A stretch of DNA of 64,000 nucleotides, taken from NCBI GenBank assembly GCA_016717165.1, contig JADKGA010000002.1, forward strand, positions 496,001-560,000, written 5' to 3'. Positions 16,157 through 25,380 of this stretch are shown in pieces; position 1 is the stretch's first letter; each line of letters opens with the position of its first letter. This DNA is from Candidatus Lutibacillus vidarii (GTDB taxonomy: Bacteria > Actinomycetota > Actinomycetes > Actinomycetales > Dermatophilaceae). A program made the translations under genes and the position numbers. The notes under the pieces were generated by a model. That model was not told where the DNA came from, searched no databases, and saw nothing but the letters and a program-made list of their open reading frames with translations.

Positions 16157-19100
16157 GTGACCCCTCCACGTCACCGTCGTTTCCGTGTCCTGCTCATCAC
16201 CGTCGCCCTCGTCGCCGCCGGACTGGCCCTGCCGGGGGCGGCCCAGGCCGAGGGGCGGACCGCCACCCTCGTCGGCTCGCTGCAGTCCGAGCTCGGCTGC
16301 CCGGGGGACTGGCAGCCGGACTGCGCAGCCACCCTCATGGCCCCGGGCGCGGGGTCGACATACGGGCTCACGGTGACTGTCCCGGCCGGCAGCTATGAGC
16401 TCAAGGTGGCCATCAACGGCACCTGGGACGAGAGCTACGGCAGCGAGTCCGGAGGGAATATCCCGCTCGTCATCCAGGGACCGGCCGAGCTGGCCTTCGG
16501 GTATGACGACGTCAGCCACCGGATCTCCATCGCCCCGACGCAGCTCTCCGGCCCGGCGACCGGCGCGGACACCGCCCTCGCCGATGACAGCCTGCGGACC
16601 GGGCTGACCCGCGAGCGGTTCTACTTCCTCATGGCCGACCGCTTCGCCAACGGGTCGGGAACCAACAACACCGGAGGGCTCACCGGTGGTCGGCTCGACA
16701 CCGGGTTCGACCCGACGGACAAGGGTTTCTACCACGGCGGTGACCTGCGCGGGGTGCTCAACCGGCTCGACTACATCAAGGGTCTGGGGACCACGGCGAT
16801 CTGGCTGACCCCCTCGTTCAAGAACCGTCCCGTCCAGGGCACCGGCGCGGACGCGAGCGCCGGATACCACGGGTACTGGATCACCGACTTCACCCAGATC
16901 GACCCGCACCTGGGCACCAATGCCGACATGCGGGCCCTCATCGCCGCGGCGCACGCCAAGGGGATGAAGGTCTTCTTCGACATCATCACCAACCACACCG
17001 CGGACGTCATCGACTACGCCCAGCACCAGTACACCTACGTCTCGAAGGAGACGACTCCCTACCGGGACGCGAGTGGCGCGCCCTTCGACGACGCCGCGTA
17101 TGCCGCGGGGGACAGCTTCCCGCCCGTCGACGCCGCGACCTCCTTCCCGTACACCCCGGTCTTCCGCTCGGCGGCCGATGCGACGGTCAAGGTCCCCGCG
17201 TGGCTCAACGACCCGACGATGTACCACAACCGCGGCGACTCGACCTTCGCCGGGGAGTCGAGCACCTATGGCGACTTCGTCGGACTCGACGACCTCTGGA
17301 CGGAGCGGCCCGAGGTCGTCAAGGGGATGGGGGAGATCTACAAGACCTGGGTCGACTTCGGGATCGACGGCTTCCGGATCGACACGGTCAAGCACGTCAA
17401 CCTGCAGTTCTGGCAGCGCTTCCTCCCGCAGATCCAGGCCGAGGCGGCCCGGGTCAGCAAGCCGTCCTTCTTCATGTTCGGCGAGATCTACGACGGCAAC
17501 CCGGCATACGTCAGCCAGTTCACCACGGCGGGGAAGCTCGCCGCGGCGCTGGACTTCCCCTTCCAGGGAGCCGCGGCCTCCTTCGCCGCCGGCAAGCCGA
17601 CGACCGGTGTCCGGGACGTCTTCGCCGGTGACGACTACTACATCGACGCGGACTCCAATGCGTACTCCTCGCCGACCTTCCTCGGCAACCACGACATGGG
17701 CCGCCTCGCGATGATGCTGTCCAAGGGGGGGTCCAGCGGGACCGACCTCATGGCTCGGGTCAAGCTCGCCAACGCCTTGATGTTCCTTACCCGCGGCAAC
17801 CCGATCGTCTACTACGGCGACGAGCAGGGCTTCATCGGTGCCGGTGGGGACAAGGACGCCCGGCAGGACATGTTCGGGACCCAGGTCGCGCAGTATGCCG
17901 CCGAGACCCTCGTCGGCGGCGCGACCATGGGGACCGCGAGTCACTTCGGGACGACCGGCGAGCTCTACCGGTCGATCCAGCGGCTCGAGCAGCTCCGCGC
18001 GACCTACCCGGCCCTCGCCGACGGCGCTCAGGTGCACCGGCTGGCCTCGGCCTCGGCCGGGATCTTCGCGGTGAGCCGGATCGACCGGAGCGACCAACGT
18101 GAGTACCTCGTCGTGCTCAACAACTCGTCGTCCTCGCAGAGCGCATCGCTGGCGACCTTCAGCCCGGGACGCACCTTCGAGAGCATCTACGGCGGCGCGG
18201 GGTCGCGGGTGGCCGGCCGGGACGGACGGGTCAGCCTCACCGTGCCTGCCCTCTCTGCCGTCGTGCTGCGGGCAGACCGGCCGATGCCGGCTCGGACCTC
18301 GGCGCCGGCCGTCTATGTCACCTCGCCGTCGGCCGGTGACATCGTCGGGGGCCGCGCCGAGATCGGGGCGGCGGTTCCGGAGAACGCCTTCGCCCAGGTG
18401 ACCTTCCTGGTCCGCCCGGTCGGCACGACCGAGTGGACCACCCTCGGCACCGACGACAATGCGCCCTACCGGGTCTTCAACGACGTCAGTGGCTTGGCCC
18501 ATGGCACCCTGCTGGAGTACCGGGTCCTCGCCAAGGACCGCTCCGGCAATATCTCCGCGGCCGCGTCATACGGCATCGTCGGCGACCCGCAGACCGGGGG
18601 CGGCGGCGGCGGGGGTGTCGGCCCGGTCATCCAGCCCGCCAACGTCAGCGTTCCCGGCAACCTCAACTCCGAGATGGGCTGCGCCGGCGACTGGGACCCG
18701 GGCTGTGACCAGGCTCAGCTCGCGCTGGACCCCAAGGACCTGGTCTGGAAGGGCAGCTACACCATCCCGGCCGGCGACTATGAGTTCAAGGCCGCCATCG
18801 ACAAGTCCTGGGACGAGAACTACGGCGCCGGAGCGGTGCGGAACGGGGGGAATATCCCCTACGCCTCGCAGGGTCAGCCGGTCACCTTCTACTACGACCA
18901 CGGCACCCACTGGGTGACCAATGACGCCGCGGGCCCGATCATCACCGCGCCCGGGTCGATGCAGAGCGAGCTCGGCTGCCCGGCCGACTGGAGCCCGGAC
19001 TGCATGCGTCCGTGGCTGCAGGATCCCGACGGCGACGGGACCTTCACCTGGTCCACCGCGTCGATTCCCGCGGGAAACTACGAGTTCAAGGTGGCCCATG

Positions 19101-21928
19101 GCCTCAGCTGGGCCGAGAACTATGGCGCGGGAGGTGCGCGTGACGGAGCAAATATCGGGTTCAGCGTCCCCAGTGACGGGGTCGTCGTCACCTTCACGTA
19201 CGTGCTGGCCACCCACCAGATCAGCGTGAAGACCTCGAAGGCCGGAGCAACGCCGGATCTCACCAAGGCCAAGGCCTTCCTCGTGGCGCGCGACCTCGTC
19301 GCCTGGCCCGCGGCCGCGATCCCTGCCGGGGTCCAGCCGGAGCTGCTCCACTGGCGGCTGCACTGGTCCCGGACCGGCGGGCTGGCCGTCGACGAGGAGA
19401 CCGTGACCGGGGGCAGCCTTGCCGACCTCTGGTACGACCCTGCCGGACTGCCGTCGGCGCTGCTCGCCGCGCACCCCGAGCTCGCGGGCTATGTCGCCCT
19501 GCGGGTGCCCCCCAAGACCGCCCAGCAGATGCCCGCGATCCTCAAGGGCCAGCTCGCAGTCGCCATGTATGACGTCACCGGGCTGCTCCTCGACGCCACC
19601 GGCGTGCAGAGCGCCATCGGCCTCGACTCGATGTTCTCCAGGTCGGCCGCGCAGCGGCGCTACGGTGTGCACTTCTCGGACCGCAAACCGACCTTCCGGG
19701 TGTGGGCACCGACGGCCCAGAAGGTCACCCTGCTGACCTGGCCCGCGGGCAGCGACCCGGCGGCGCCGTCGTCGGCGGCGTCCCGGCGGGTGATGACTGC
19801 CGCCGACGACGGGTCGTGGAGCGTCGAGGGCGCCCCGCTGCTGAAGAACGCCCGGTACCTCTACGAGGTCGTCGTCTACGCGCCGTCGACGGGCAAGGTC
19901 GAGACCAACCTCGTCACCGATCCCGCGTCGGTCGCGCTCACCCTCGACTCCACGCGGTCGGTCGCGGTCGACCTTGCCGACGCTGCCTTCATGCCGGCGC
20001 AGTGGCGGAGCACCGCCTCACCGGCGCTGCGGTCCGCAGTGGACTCGACGATCTACGAGCTGCATGTCCGCGACTTCTCGGTCAACGACACGACAATTCC
20101 GGCGGAGCACCGAGGCTCGTACCTCGCGTTCGCGGACGACGGCGTGGGGATGCGTCACCTCAAGGCGCTGGCCCGGGCCGGGCTCAACACTGTCCATCTG
20201 CTCCCGACATTCGACATCGCCTCGATCGAGGAGGACCCGGCGAAGCAGACGACCCCCGACTGCGATCTCGCCTCGCTCGCTCCGCAAAGCCCTGAGCAGC
20301 AACAATGCGTGATGGCGCAGGCCTCGACCGATGCCTTCAACTGGGGCTACGACCCGCTGCACTGGAGCGCCCCCGAGGGGTCCTATGCCTCCACCGCCGC
20401 CGCGGCCGACGGTGGCGCCCGGGTGGCGGAGTTCCGGACCATGGTCGGTGGGCTGCACGCCGCCGGGCTGCGGGTCGTCCTCGACGAGGTCTTCAACCAC
20501 ACGCCGGTCTCCGGGCAGGACCCGAAGTCGATTCTCGACCGAGTCGTCCCCGGGTACTACCACCGGCTCAACGCCTCGGGTGCCGTCTACACGTCCACGT
20601 GCTGCCAGAATGTCGCCACCGAGCACGCCATGGCGCAGAAGATGGTCGTCGACTCGGTCCTCACCTGGGCCAAGGGCTACCACGTCGACGGCTTCCGGTT
20701 CGACCTCATGGGGCACATGTCGACGGCCAATATGGCCGCCATCCGGACCGCGCTGGACGGACTCACCCTCGCCAAGGACGGGGTGGACGGGAAGTCCGTC
20801 TACCTCTATGGCGAGGGGTGGAACTTCGGCGAGGTCGCCAACAATGCGCTCTTCCGCCAGGCCACCCAGGGTCAGCTCGGCGGCACCGGCATCGGTGCCT
20901 TCTCCGACCGGCTCCGGGACGCGGTCCGCGGCGGTGGGCCCTTCGACGACAACCCGCGCAAACAGGGCTTCGGCAGTGGGCTTGCCACCGACCCGAACGG
21001 TGACCCCGTCAACGGTGACGCGACCGCGCAGAGTGCCGCGCTGGCGCACGCGACCGACCTGGTCCAGCTGGGCCTGGCCGGCAACCTGCGGAGCTTCTCG
21101 TTCACGTCGCAGGCCAGCGGGTCGGTTGTTCTCGGCACCGAGGTGGACTACAACGGCTCGCCAGCCGGGTATGCCGACCAGCCCGCCGAGGTCATCACCT
21201 ATGTCGATGCCCACGACAACGAGACCCTCTTCGACGCGCTGACCTTCAAGCTGCCGCAGGCCACCTCGATGGCAGACCGGGTGCGCATGAACACCGTGTC
21301 GCTCGCGACCACCGCGCTGGCCCAGACCCCGATGCTGTGGCACGCTGGGGCCGACCTGCTGCGGAGCAAGAGCCTGGACCGCAACTCCTACAACAGTGGC
21401 GACTGGTTCAACCGGTTCGACCCCACCGGGGTGGACAACGGCTTCGGCCACGGCCTGCCCCCGCAGGCGGACAACGCCGCGAAGTGGCCCTACATGACGC
21501 CGCTGCTCGCAGACCCGGCCCTCAAGCCGACCGCAGCCGACGTGGCCACGGCGACGGCCCGCGCCCAGGACCTGCTGCGCCTGCGGTTCAGCACCCCGCT
21601 GTTCCGGCTGGGGACAGCGGACCTGATCAAGGCGAAGGTGTCCTTCCCGGTGTCTGGGACCGCCGATGCCCACCCCGGCGTCATCGTCATGCGGATCGAC
21701 GACACGGTCGGGCCGGATGTCGACCCGACCCTCAAGGGTGTCGTGGTGGTCTTCAACGCCAGCCCCGACGCGGTCGACCAGGTCGTCCCCGGCCTGACCG
21801 GTGCGACCCTGGCCCTGTCGGATGTCCACCAGGGGTCGACCGATGTCGTTGCGACCTCGTCCTGGAACTCGACAACCGCCACTCTCTCGGTGCCGGCCCG
21901 GACCGTGGCGGTCTTCGTCCAGCGCTGA
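16157..21928 (+). CDS. Secreted dual-domain amylopullulanase (GH13 alpha-amylase plus GH13 pullulanase)
   Basis: 1923-residue exported enzyme that would cut both alpha-1,4 and alpha-1,6 bonds of starch or glycogen. In order: signal peptide ending AAQA (1-31); an X25-type module (about 35-130); alpha-amylase barrel (about 150-600) with nucleophile Asp409 in DGFRID, acid Glu443 in FGEIYDG and Asp513 in GNHDMG; a C-terminal amylase sheet and Fn3-like linker; two more X25 modules (about 826-925 and 931-1020), each with an SE(L/M)GC..DW...C core; a pullulanase N-terminal region and CBM48-like domain (about 1030-1290); then a type I pullulanase barrel with the FNWGYDP signature, Asp1516 in DGFRFD, Glu1553 in YGEGWN and Asp1687 in DAHDNE. 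All six catalytic residues are present. The GTG start follows GAAGGAGCTG. Confidence 0.93.
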   Translation: MTPPRHRRFRVLLITVALVAAGLALPGAAQAEGRTATLVGSLQSELGCPGDWQPDCAATLMAPGAGSTYGLTVTVPAGSYELKVAINGTWDESYGSESGGNIPLVIQGPAELAFGYDDVSHRISIAPTQLSGPATGADTALADDSLRTGLTRERFYFLMADRFANGSGTNNTGGLTGGRLDTGFDPTDKGFYHGGDLRGVLNRLDYIKGLGTTAIWLTPSFKNRPVQGTGADASAGYHGYWITDFTQIDPHLGTNADMRALIAAAHAKGMKVFFDIITNHTADVIDYAQHQYTYVSKETTPYRDASGAPFDDAAYAAGDSFPPVDAATSFPYTPVFRSAADATVKVPAWLNDPTMYHNRGDSTFAGESSTYGDFVGLDDLWTERPEVVKGMGEIYKTWVDFGIDGFRIDTVKHVNLQFWQRFLPQIQAEAARVSKPSFFMFGEIYDGNPAYVSQFTTAGKLAAALDFPFQGAAASFAAGKPTTGVRDVFAGDDYYIDADSNAYSSPTFLGNHDMGRLAMMLSKGGSSGTDLMARVKLANALMFLTRGNPIVYYGDEQGFIGAGGDKDARQDMFGTQVAQYAAETLVGGATMGTASHFGTTGELYRSIQRLEQLRATYPALADGAQVHRLASASAGIFAVSRIDRSDQREYLVVLNNSSSSQSASLATFSPGRTFESIYGGAGSRVAGRDGRVSLTVPALSAVVLRADRPMPARTSAPAVYVTSPSAGDIVGGRAEIGAAVPENAFAQVTFLVRPVGTTEWTTLGTDDNAPYRVFNDVSGLAHGTLLEYRVLAKDRSGNISAAASYGIVGDPQTGGGGGGGVGPVIQPANVSVPGNLNSEMGCAGDWDPGCDQAQLALDPKDLVWKGSYTIPAGDYEFKAAIDKSWDENYGAGAVRNGGNIPYASQGQPVTFYYDHGTHWVTNDAAGPIITAPGSMQSELGCPADWSPDCMRPWLQDPDGDGTFTWSTASIPAGNYEFKVAHGLSWAENYGAGGARDGANIGFSVPSDGVVVTFTYVLATHQISVKTSKAGATPDLTKAKAFLVARDLVAWPAAAIPAGVQPELLHWRLHWSRTGGLAVDEETVTGGSLADLWYDPAGLPSALLAAHPELAGYVALRVPPKTAQQMPAILKGQLAVAMYDVTGLLLDATGVQSAIGLDSMFSRSAAQRRYGVHFSDRKPTFRVWAPTAQKVTLLTWPAGSDPAAPSSAASRRVMTAADDGSWSVEGAPLLKNARYLYEVVVYAPSTGKVETNLVTDPASVALTLDSTRSVAVDLADAAFMPAQWRSTASPALRSAVDSTIYELHVRDFSVNDTTIPAEHRGSYLAFADDGVGMRHLKALARAGLNTVHLLPTFDIASIEEDPAKQTTPDCDLASLAPQSPEQQQCVMAQASTDAFNWGYDPLHWSAPEGSYASTAAAADGGARVAEFRTMVGGLHAAGLRVVLDEVFNHTPVSGQDPKSILDRVVPGYYHRLNASGAVYTSTCCQNVATEHAMAQKMVVDSVLTWAKGYHVDGFRFDLMGHMSTANMAAIRTALDGLTLAKDGVDGKSVYLYGEGWNFGEVANNALFRQATQGQLGGTGIGAFSDRLRDAVRGGGPFDDNPRKQGFGSGLATDPNGDPVNGDATAQSAALAHATDLVQLGLAGNLRSFSFTSQASGSVVLGTEVDYNGSPAGYADQPAEVITYVDAHDNETLFDALTFKLPQATSMADRVRMNTVSLATTALAQTPMLWHAGADLLRSKSLDRNSYNSGDWFNRFDPTGVDNGFGHGLPPQADNAAKWPYMTPLLADPALKPTAADVATATARAQDLLRLRFSTPLFRLGTADLIKAKVSFPVSGTADAHPGVIVMRIDDTVGPDVDPTLKGVVVVFNASPDAVDQVVPGLTGATLALSDVHQGSTDVVATSSWNSTTATLSVPARTVAVFVQR

Positions 21929-21946
21929 GGGGACCGCCCTCAGCGC
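21922..21946. terminator. Bidirectional terminator hairpin between convergent genes
   Basis: GCGCTGAGGG pairs perfectly with CCCTCAGCGC over a five-base loop. The stem contains the stop of the amylopullulanase and the end of the ArsR-like gene, so it can serve both directions. Confidence 0.7.
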
Positions 21947-22494
21947 CGGGTCTGTGGGGCGGCCGACTCCAGTGGCACGGCGGTGGTGTAGACGACGACC
22001 CGTTTGGCGTTGGGGTTGCCCTGGCCCACCCGGCGGTAGCGACCGAACAGGTCGGCCAGCTCGGTGCGCAGCGCGCCGAGCTGTTCGGCCGTGACGAGGA
22101 CCATCGCGTCCCGGGTGCCTGCCTCGCGGCGCCAGGCCGCCGGCCAGCGCGGGGAGGCGTCGAGCCACCGGTCGGTCTGCTCGGCGGCGTGCTGGACATA
22201 GTCGCGCTCGAGCCACTGCAGCGCGGCCGCGGAGTCGACGCTGTCGCCGACCTCTTGCGGGGTCGGCAGCTCCACGGTTGCCCAGACCCGCTCGCGCCCC
22301 GACCCGCCGCCGACCTCCGCGACGGCGCCCACCTCCTCGAGGCGGCGCAGGTGGTAGCTCGTCGCGCCGGAGTTGGTGCCGAGGGCGCGGGCCAGGGCGG
22401 TGGCGGTGCTCGGACCGCCATGCCGCAGGGCGGTGACGAGCCGGGAGCGCAACGGGTGTGCGATGGCGGCGAGGACGACGTCGGGGAGCGGCAT
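21940..22494 (-). CDS. ArsR-like winged-helix transcriptional regulator
   Basis: 184-residue regulator. The winged helix occupies about residues 1-75 (PDVVLAAIAHPLRSRLVTAL, ATSYHLRRLEEVGAV). The rest is a helical domain with many Trp and Arg residues and a C-terminal VVVYTTAVPLESAA. No metal-binding cysteine pair of classical ArsR proteins is seen, so it is probably one of the non-metal HTH_20 types. The ATG at 22494 was chosen because TACTGT lies six bases upstream; an in-frame ATG at 22515 is also possible. The start region is full of ATGCA repeats that may be its own operator. Confidence 0.8.
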   Translation of the reverse strand: MPLPDVVLAAIAHPLRSRLVTALRHGGPSTATALARALGTNSGATSYHLRRLEEVGAVAEVGGGSGRERVWATVELPTPQEVGDSVDSAAALQWLERDYVQHAAEQTDRWLDASPRWPAAWRREAGTRDAMVLVTAEQLGALRTELADLFGRYRRVGQGNPNAKRVVVYTTAVPLESAAPQTRR

Positions 22495-22550
22495 ACATGC
22501 ACAGTAGTTATGCATAGTTCATTTGCACAAGATGCATGCATGACGGAGTC
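22490..22550 (-). promoter_or_regulatory. Promoter/operator region of the ArsR-like gene
   Basis: TACTGT (22501-22506, minus strand) precedes the ATG at 22494 by six bases. Repeated ATGCA/TGCAT elements lie at about 22497-22501, 22510-22516, 22523-22527 and 22541-22550, some palindromic (ATGCATGCAT). Such clustered half-sites suggest autoregulation. Confidence 0.45.
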
Positions 22551-22600
22551 ACGTAGCATCACCGCAGGTCAGCCGGGGGTTGCCTGGAGCCAGCACCGAT

Positions 22601-22629
22601 TTGGGTCGGCTGCTGCGGTCCCGTAGACT
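22601..22629 (+). promoter_or_regulatory. Promoter of rplM-rpsI
   Basis: TTGGGT (22601-22606) and TAGACT (22624-22629) are separated by 17 bases, a good match to a housekeeping sigma promoter. The transcript would have a leader of about 70 bases before rplM. Confidence 0.55.
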
Positions 22630-22707
22630 TGAGGACTGTTGTGCCTGAGGCCGCCGTGCCTGGCCCGGCATACGCCCACGGATCCCACAGACCGAAAGCG
22701 ACTCATA

Positions 22708-23151
22708 GTGCGCACGTACACCCCCAAGCCCGGCGAGGTTGCTCGCACGTGGCACGTCATCGACGCGACCGACGTCGTGCTCGGCCGGCTGGCCTCCCAG
22801 ACCGCCGTGCTGCTGCGCGGCAAGCACAAGCCGACCTTTGCCCCGCACGTCGACACCGGTGACTTCGTCATCATTATCAACGCCGACAAGGTCGTCCTCA
22901 CCGGGAAGAAGGCCGAGCAGAAGCGGGCCTACCGGCACTCGGGCTTCCCCGGTGGGCTCAGCTCGACGAGCTACACCGAGCTGCTCGACAAGGACCCGCG
23001 CAAGGCCGTCGAGAAGGCCGTCCGGGGGATGCTCCCCAAGAACTCGCTGGCCCGCCAGCAGCTGTCCAAGCTCAAGGTGTATGCCGGCAGCACCCATCCT
23101 CACGAGGCCCAGAAGCCCGTGCCCTTCGTCATCTCGCAGGTCGCTCAGTGA
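22708..23151 (+). CDS. rplM: 50S ribosomal protein L13
   Basis: 147-residue early-assembly 50S protein. It starts with GTG as VRTYTPKPGEVARTWHVIDA and has the conserved DVVLGRLAS, RHSGFPGG and VRGMLPKN segments. The GTG is supported by conservation of the N-terminus. It is followed 41 bases later by rpsI, the universal partner gene. Confidence 0.97.
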   Translation: MRTYTPKPGEVARTWHVIDATDVVLGRLASQTAVLLRGKHKPTFAPHVDTGDFVIIINADKVVLTGKKAEQKRAYRHSGFPGGLSSTSYTELLDKDPRKAVEKAVRGMLPKNSLARQQLSKLKVYAGSTHPHEAQKPVPFVISQVAQ

Positions 23152-23192
23152 CGCCCGCGGGCCGCTGAGACCGAACGCTTCCAAGGAGAATC

Positions 23193-23696
23193 GTGGCTGA
23201 CACCATCGACACCGCGGTGGACCTCGACGACGACGTCGAGCTCACCGAGTACACCACCGAGACCCCGGTCACCCCGGAGGGGGCGGCCGCGCGCAAGCCC
23301 TCGGCCTCCGCGCCGGGCGCCGCGACCGGCCGCCGCAAGCAGGCCGTCGCCCGGGTCCGGATCGTCCCCGGCACCGGCGAGTGGAAGATCAACGGTCGCT
23401 CGCTCGACTCGTACTTCCCCAACAAGGTGCACCAGCAGATCGTCAACGAGCCTTTCGGTGTGCTCGAGCTCGAGGGCGCCTATGACGTCCTCGTTCGCGT
23501 GCATGGCGGAGGCCCCTCCGGGCAGGCCGGCGCGGTCCGCCTCGGCGTGGCACGGGCGCTCAACGGCGTCGACGCCGAGCTCAACCGGCCCTCGTTGAAG
23601 AAGGCCGGGCTGCTCACCCGCGACGCTCGCGTTCCGGAGCGCAAGAAGGCTGGCCTGAAGAAGGCTCGCAAGGCTCCGCAGTACAGCAAGCGCTGA
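23193..23696 (+). CDS. rpsI: 30S ribosomal protein S9
   Basis: 167-residue protein whose C-terminal RKAPQYSKR tail touches P-site tRNA. An acidic 40-residue extension (ADTIDTAVDLDDDVELTEYT) precedes the S9 core, which starts at GRRKQAVARVR. Such extensions are usual in actinobacteria. The GTG start follows AAGGAGAATC. Confidence 0.97.
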   Translation: MADTIDTAVDLDDDVELTEYTTETPVTPEGAAARKPSASAPGAATGRRKQAVARVRIVPGTGEWKINGRSLDSYFPNKVHQQIVNEPFGVLELEGAYDVLVRVHGGGPSGQAGAVRLGVARALNGVDAELNRPSLKKAGLLTRDARVPERKKAGLKKARKAPQYSKR

Positions 23697-23724
23697 CCCG
23701 CGCGCCCTCGGGCGCTGCGGGATC

Positions 23725-23754
23725 GTGGCCGGGCGGCCGTTGCTGCCCGGCCAC
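23725..23754 (+). terminator. Terminator hairpin after rpsI
   Basis: GTGGCCGGGC pairs perfectly with GCCCGGCCAC around a ten-base loop, 28 bases after the rpsI stop and well before glmM. Confidence 0.7.
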
Positions 23755-23909
23755 GGCCATGCTCCGGGCCGCACGACCCTGGGCGCGACCCGGAGGCGCA
23801 CTCGGCGATGTCCATGGGGGCCTGGCCGGGGAGTAGATTCGACGACGGACCGCGGGCGGGAGGACTCCCCGCGGTGAGAGCACTGCATACCGGCAGGGAA
23901 GGACGACAC

Positions 23910-25256
23910 ATGGGGCGGCTCTTCGGGACCGATGGCGTCCGTGGACTGGCCAACCGGGATATCACCGCTGAGCTCGCGCTCGACCTGTCGGTCGCAGCGG
24001 CCCATGTTCTCGCCGACAGCGGGGAGTTCGCCGGTCATCGCCCCAGGGCCATCGTCGGCTCCGACGGCCGGGCGTCGGGGGAGTTCCTCGCCGCGGCTGT
24101 GATCGCGGGCCTGGCGTCGGCCGGCGTCGACGTCTACAGCGTCGGCGTGCTGCCCACCCCGGCGGTCGCCTTTCTCACCGCCGACACCGGGGCCGATCTC
24201 GGCGTCATGCTCTCGGCCTCGCACAACCCGATGCCCGACAACGGGATCAAGTTCTTCGCCCGCGGCGGCCACAAGCTGGCCGACGAGGTCGAGGACGCGA
24301 TCGAGCGCCGGATGGGCGAGGACTGGGACCGTCCGACCGGCGCCGCCGTGGGTCGGGTGAAGCGGCTGGCCGACGGGCCCGAGCGGTACATCGCCCACCT
24401 CCTGCGGGTGCTTCCGCACCGCCTCGACGGGCTACGGATCGTCATCGACGCCGCCCATGGTGCGGCCAGCGAGGTCGCCCCCGAGCTCTTCCGCCGGGCC
24501 GGTGCCGACGTGGCGGTCATCGGCGCCCACCCCGACGGGCTCAATATCAACGACGGCTACGGGTCGACCCACCTGGAGAACCTCCGTCTCGCGGTGGTCG
24601 ACCGCCGGGCCGACCTCGGGATCGCCAACGACGGCGACGCCGACCGGTGCCTGGCCGTCGACGCAGCGGGGGAGGTCGTCGACGGCGACCAGATCATGGC
24701 CATCCTGGCCCTGGCGATGCAGGAACGCGGCGAGCTGGCCGAGAGCACCCTGGTCGCGACGGTGATGAGCAACCTCGGCCTCATCCTCGCGATGGAGAAG
24801 CACGGCGTCGCCGTCCGCCAGAGCGCTGTCGGCGACCGGTACGTCCTCGAGGAGCTCCGGGAGGGCGGCTTCTCCCTCGGCGGCGAGCAGTCCGGCCACG
24901 TCATCCTGCCCGCCCACGGTACGACCGGCGACGGCCTGCTCACCGGGCTGCTCCTCGCCGCCCAGGTCGCTGCGACCCGGCGGACCCTGGCCGAGCTCGC
25001 CGCTGTGATGACTCGGCTCCCGCAGGTCCTCGTCAACGTCCGAGGCGTCGACAAGGACGCGGTCGACGACGACGTCGCGGTGCAGAGTGCGGTGGCCAAA
25101 GCCGCCGCGGATCTCGGGGCCACCGGCCGGGTGCTGCTGCGCAAGTCCGGCACCGAGCCACTGGTCCGGGTCATGGTCGAGGCCCCCACCCAGGCCCGCG
25201 CGGCCGCCGTCGCGCAGAGGCTGGCCGAGGTGGTCCGGACGTCGCTGTCCCTCTGA
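23910..25256 (+). CDS. glmM: Phosphoglucosamine mutase
   Basis: Interconverts glucosamine-6-phosphate and glucosamine-1-phosphate on the path to UDP-GlcNAc. The 448-residue protein has the phosphoserine loop MLSASHNPMPDNG with Ser104, the magnesium loop NDGDADRC, the sugar loop GGEQSGH and the phosphate loop RKSGTEPLVRVM. The ATG follows an AAGGACG site; MGRLFGTDGVRG is the standard N-terminus. It follows rplM-rpsI, as in most actinobacteria. Confidence 0.97.
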   Translation: MGRLFGTDGVRGLANRDITAELALDLSVAAAHVLADSGEFAGHRPRAIVGSDGRASGEFLAAAVIAGLASAGVDVYSVGVLPTPAVAFLTADTGADLGVMLSASHNPMPDNGIKFFARGGHKLADEVEDAIERRMGEDWDRPTGAAVGRVKRLADGPERYIAHLLRVLPHRLDGLRIVIDAAHGAASEVAPELFRRAGADVAVIGAHPDGLNINDGYGSTHLENLRLAVVDRRADLGIANDGDADRCLAVDAAGEVVDGDQIMAILALAMQERGELAESTLVATVMSNLGLILAMEKHGVAVRQSAVGDRYVLEELREGGFSLGGEQSGHVILPAHGTTGDGLLTGLLLAAQVAATRRTLAELAAVMTRLPQVLVNVRGVDKDAVDDDVAVQSAVAKAAADLGATGRVLLRKSGTEPLVRVMVEAPTQARAAAVAQRLAEVVRTSLSL

Positions 25257-25329
25257 ACGGCGCGCTTCCGGTCAGGTGACCGGGCCCACGGTGTCGATGC
25301 CCGGGGCGCGCCCCTCGGGCGGACTGGAC

Positions 25330-25368
25330 AGGTGCCCTGTGGCGGAGCCGGCCCGCCGCAGGGCACCT
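25330..25368. terminator. Bidirectional terminator between glmM and the protease gene
   Basis: AGGTGCCCTG and CAGGGCACCT are perfect arms, extended inside by GGCGG/CCGCC with one mismatch. The hairpin lies between two convergent genes. Confidence 0.75.
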
Positions 25369-25380
25369 CCGGGTGCGTCG

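Noticed and set aside
16079..18502. An 807-codon open frame on the minus strand opposite the amylopullulanase
   Set aside because: It is the antisense shadow of a high-GC gene whose plus-strand product has all its catalytic motifs; the minus-strand product has no recognisable domain and a skewed Arg/Gly/Val composition. The same applies to the long minus frame at 20018-22498.
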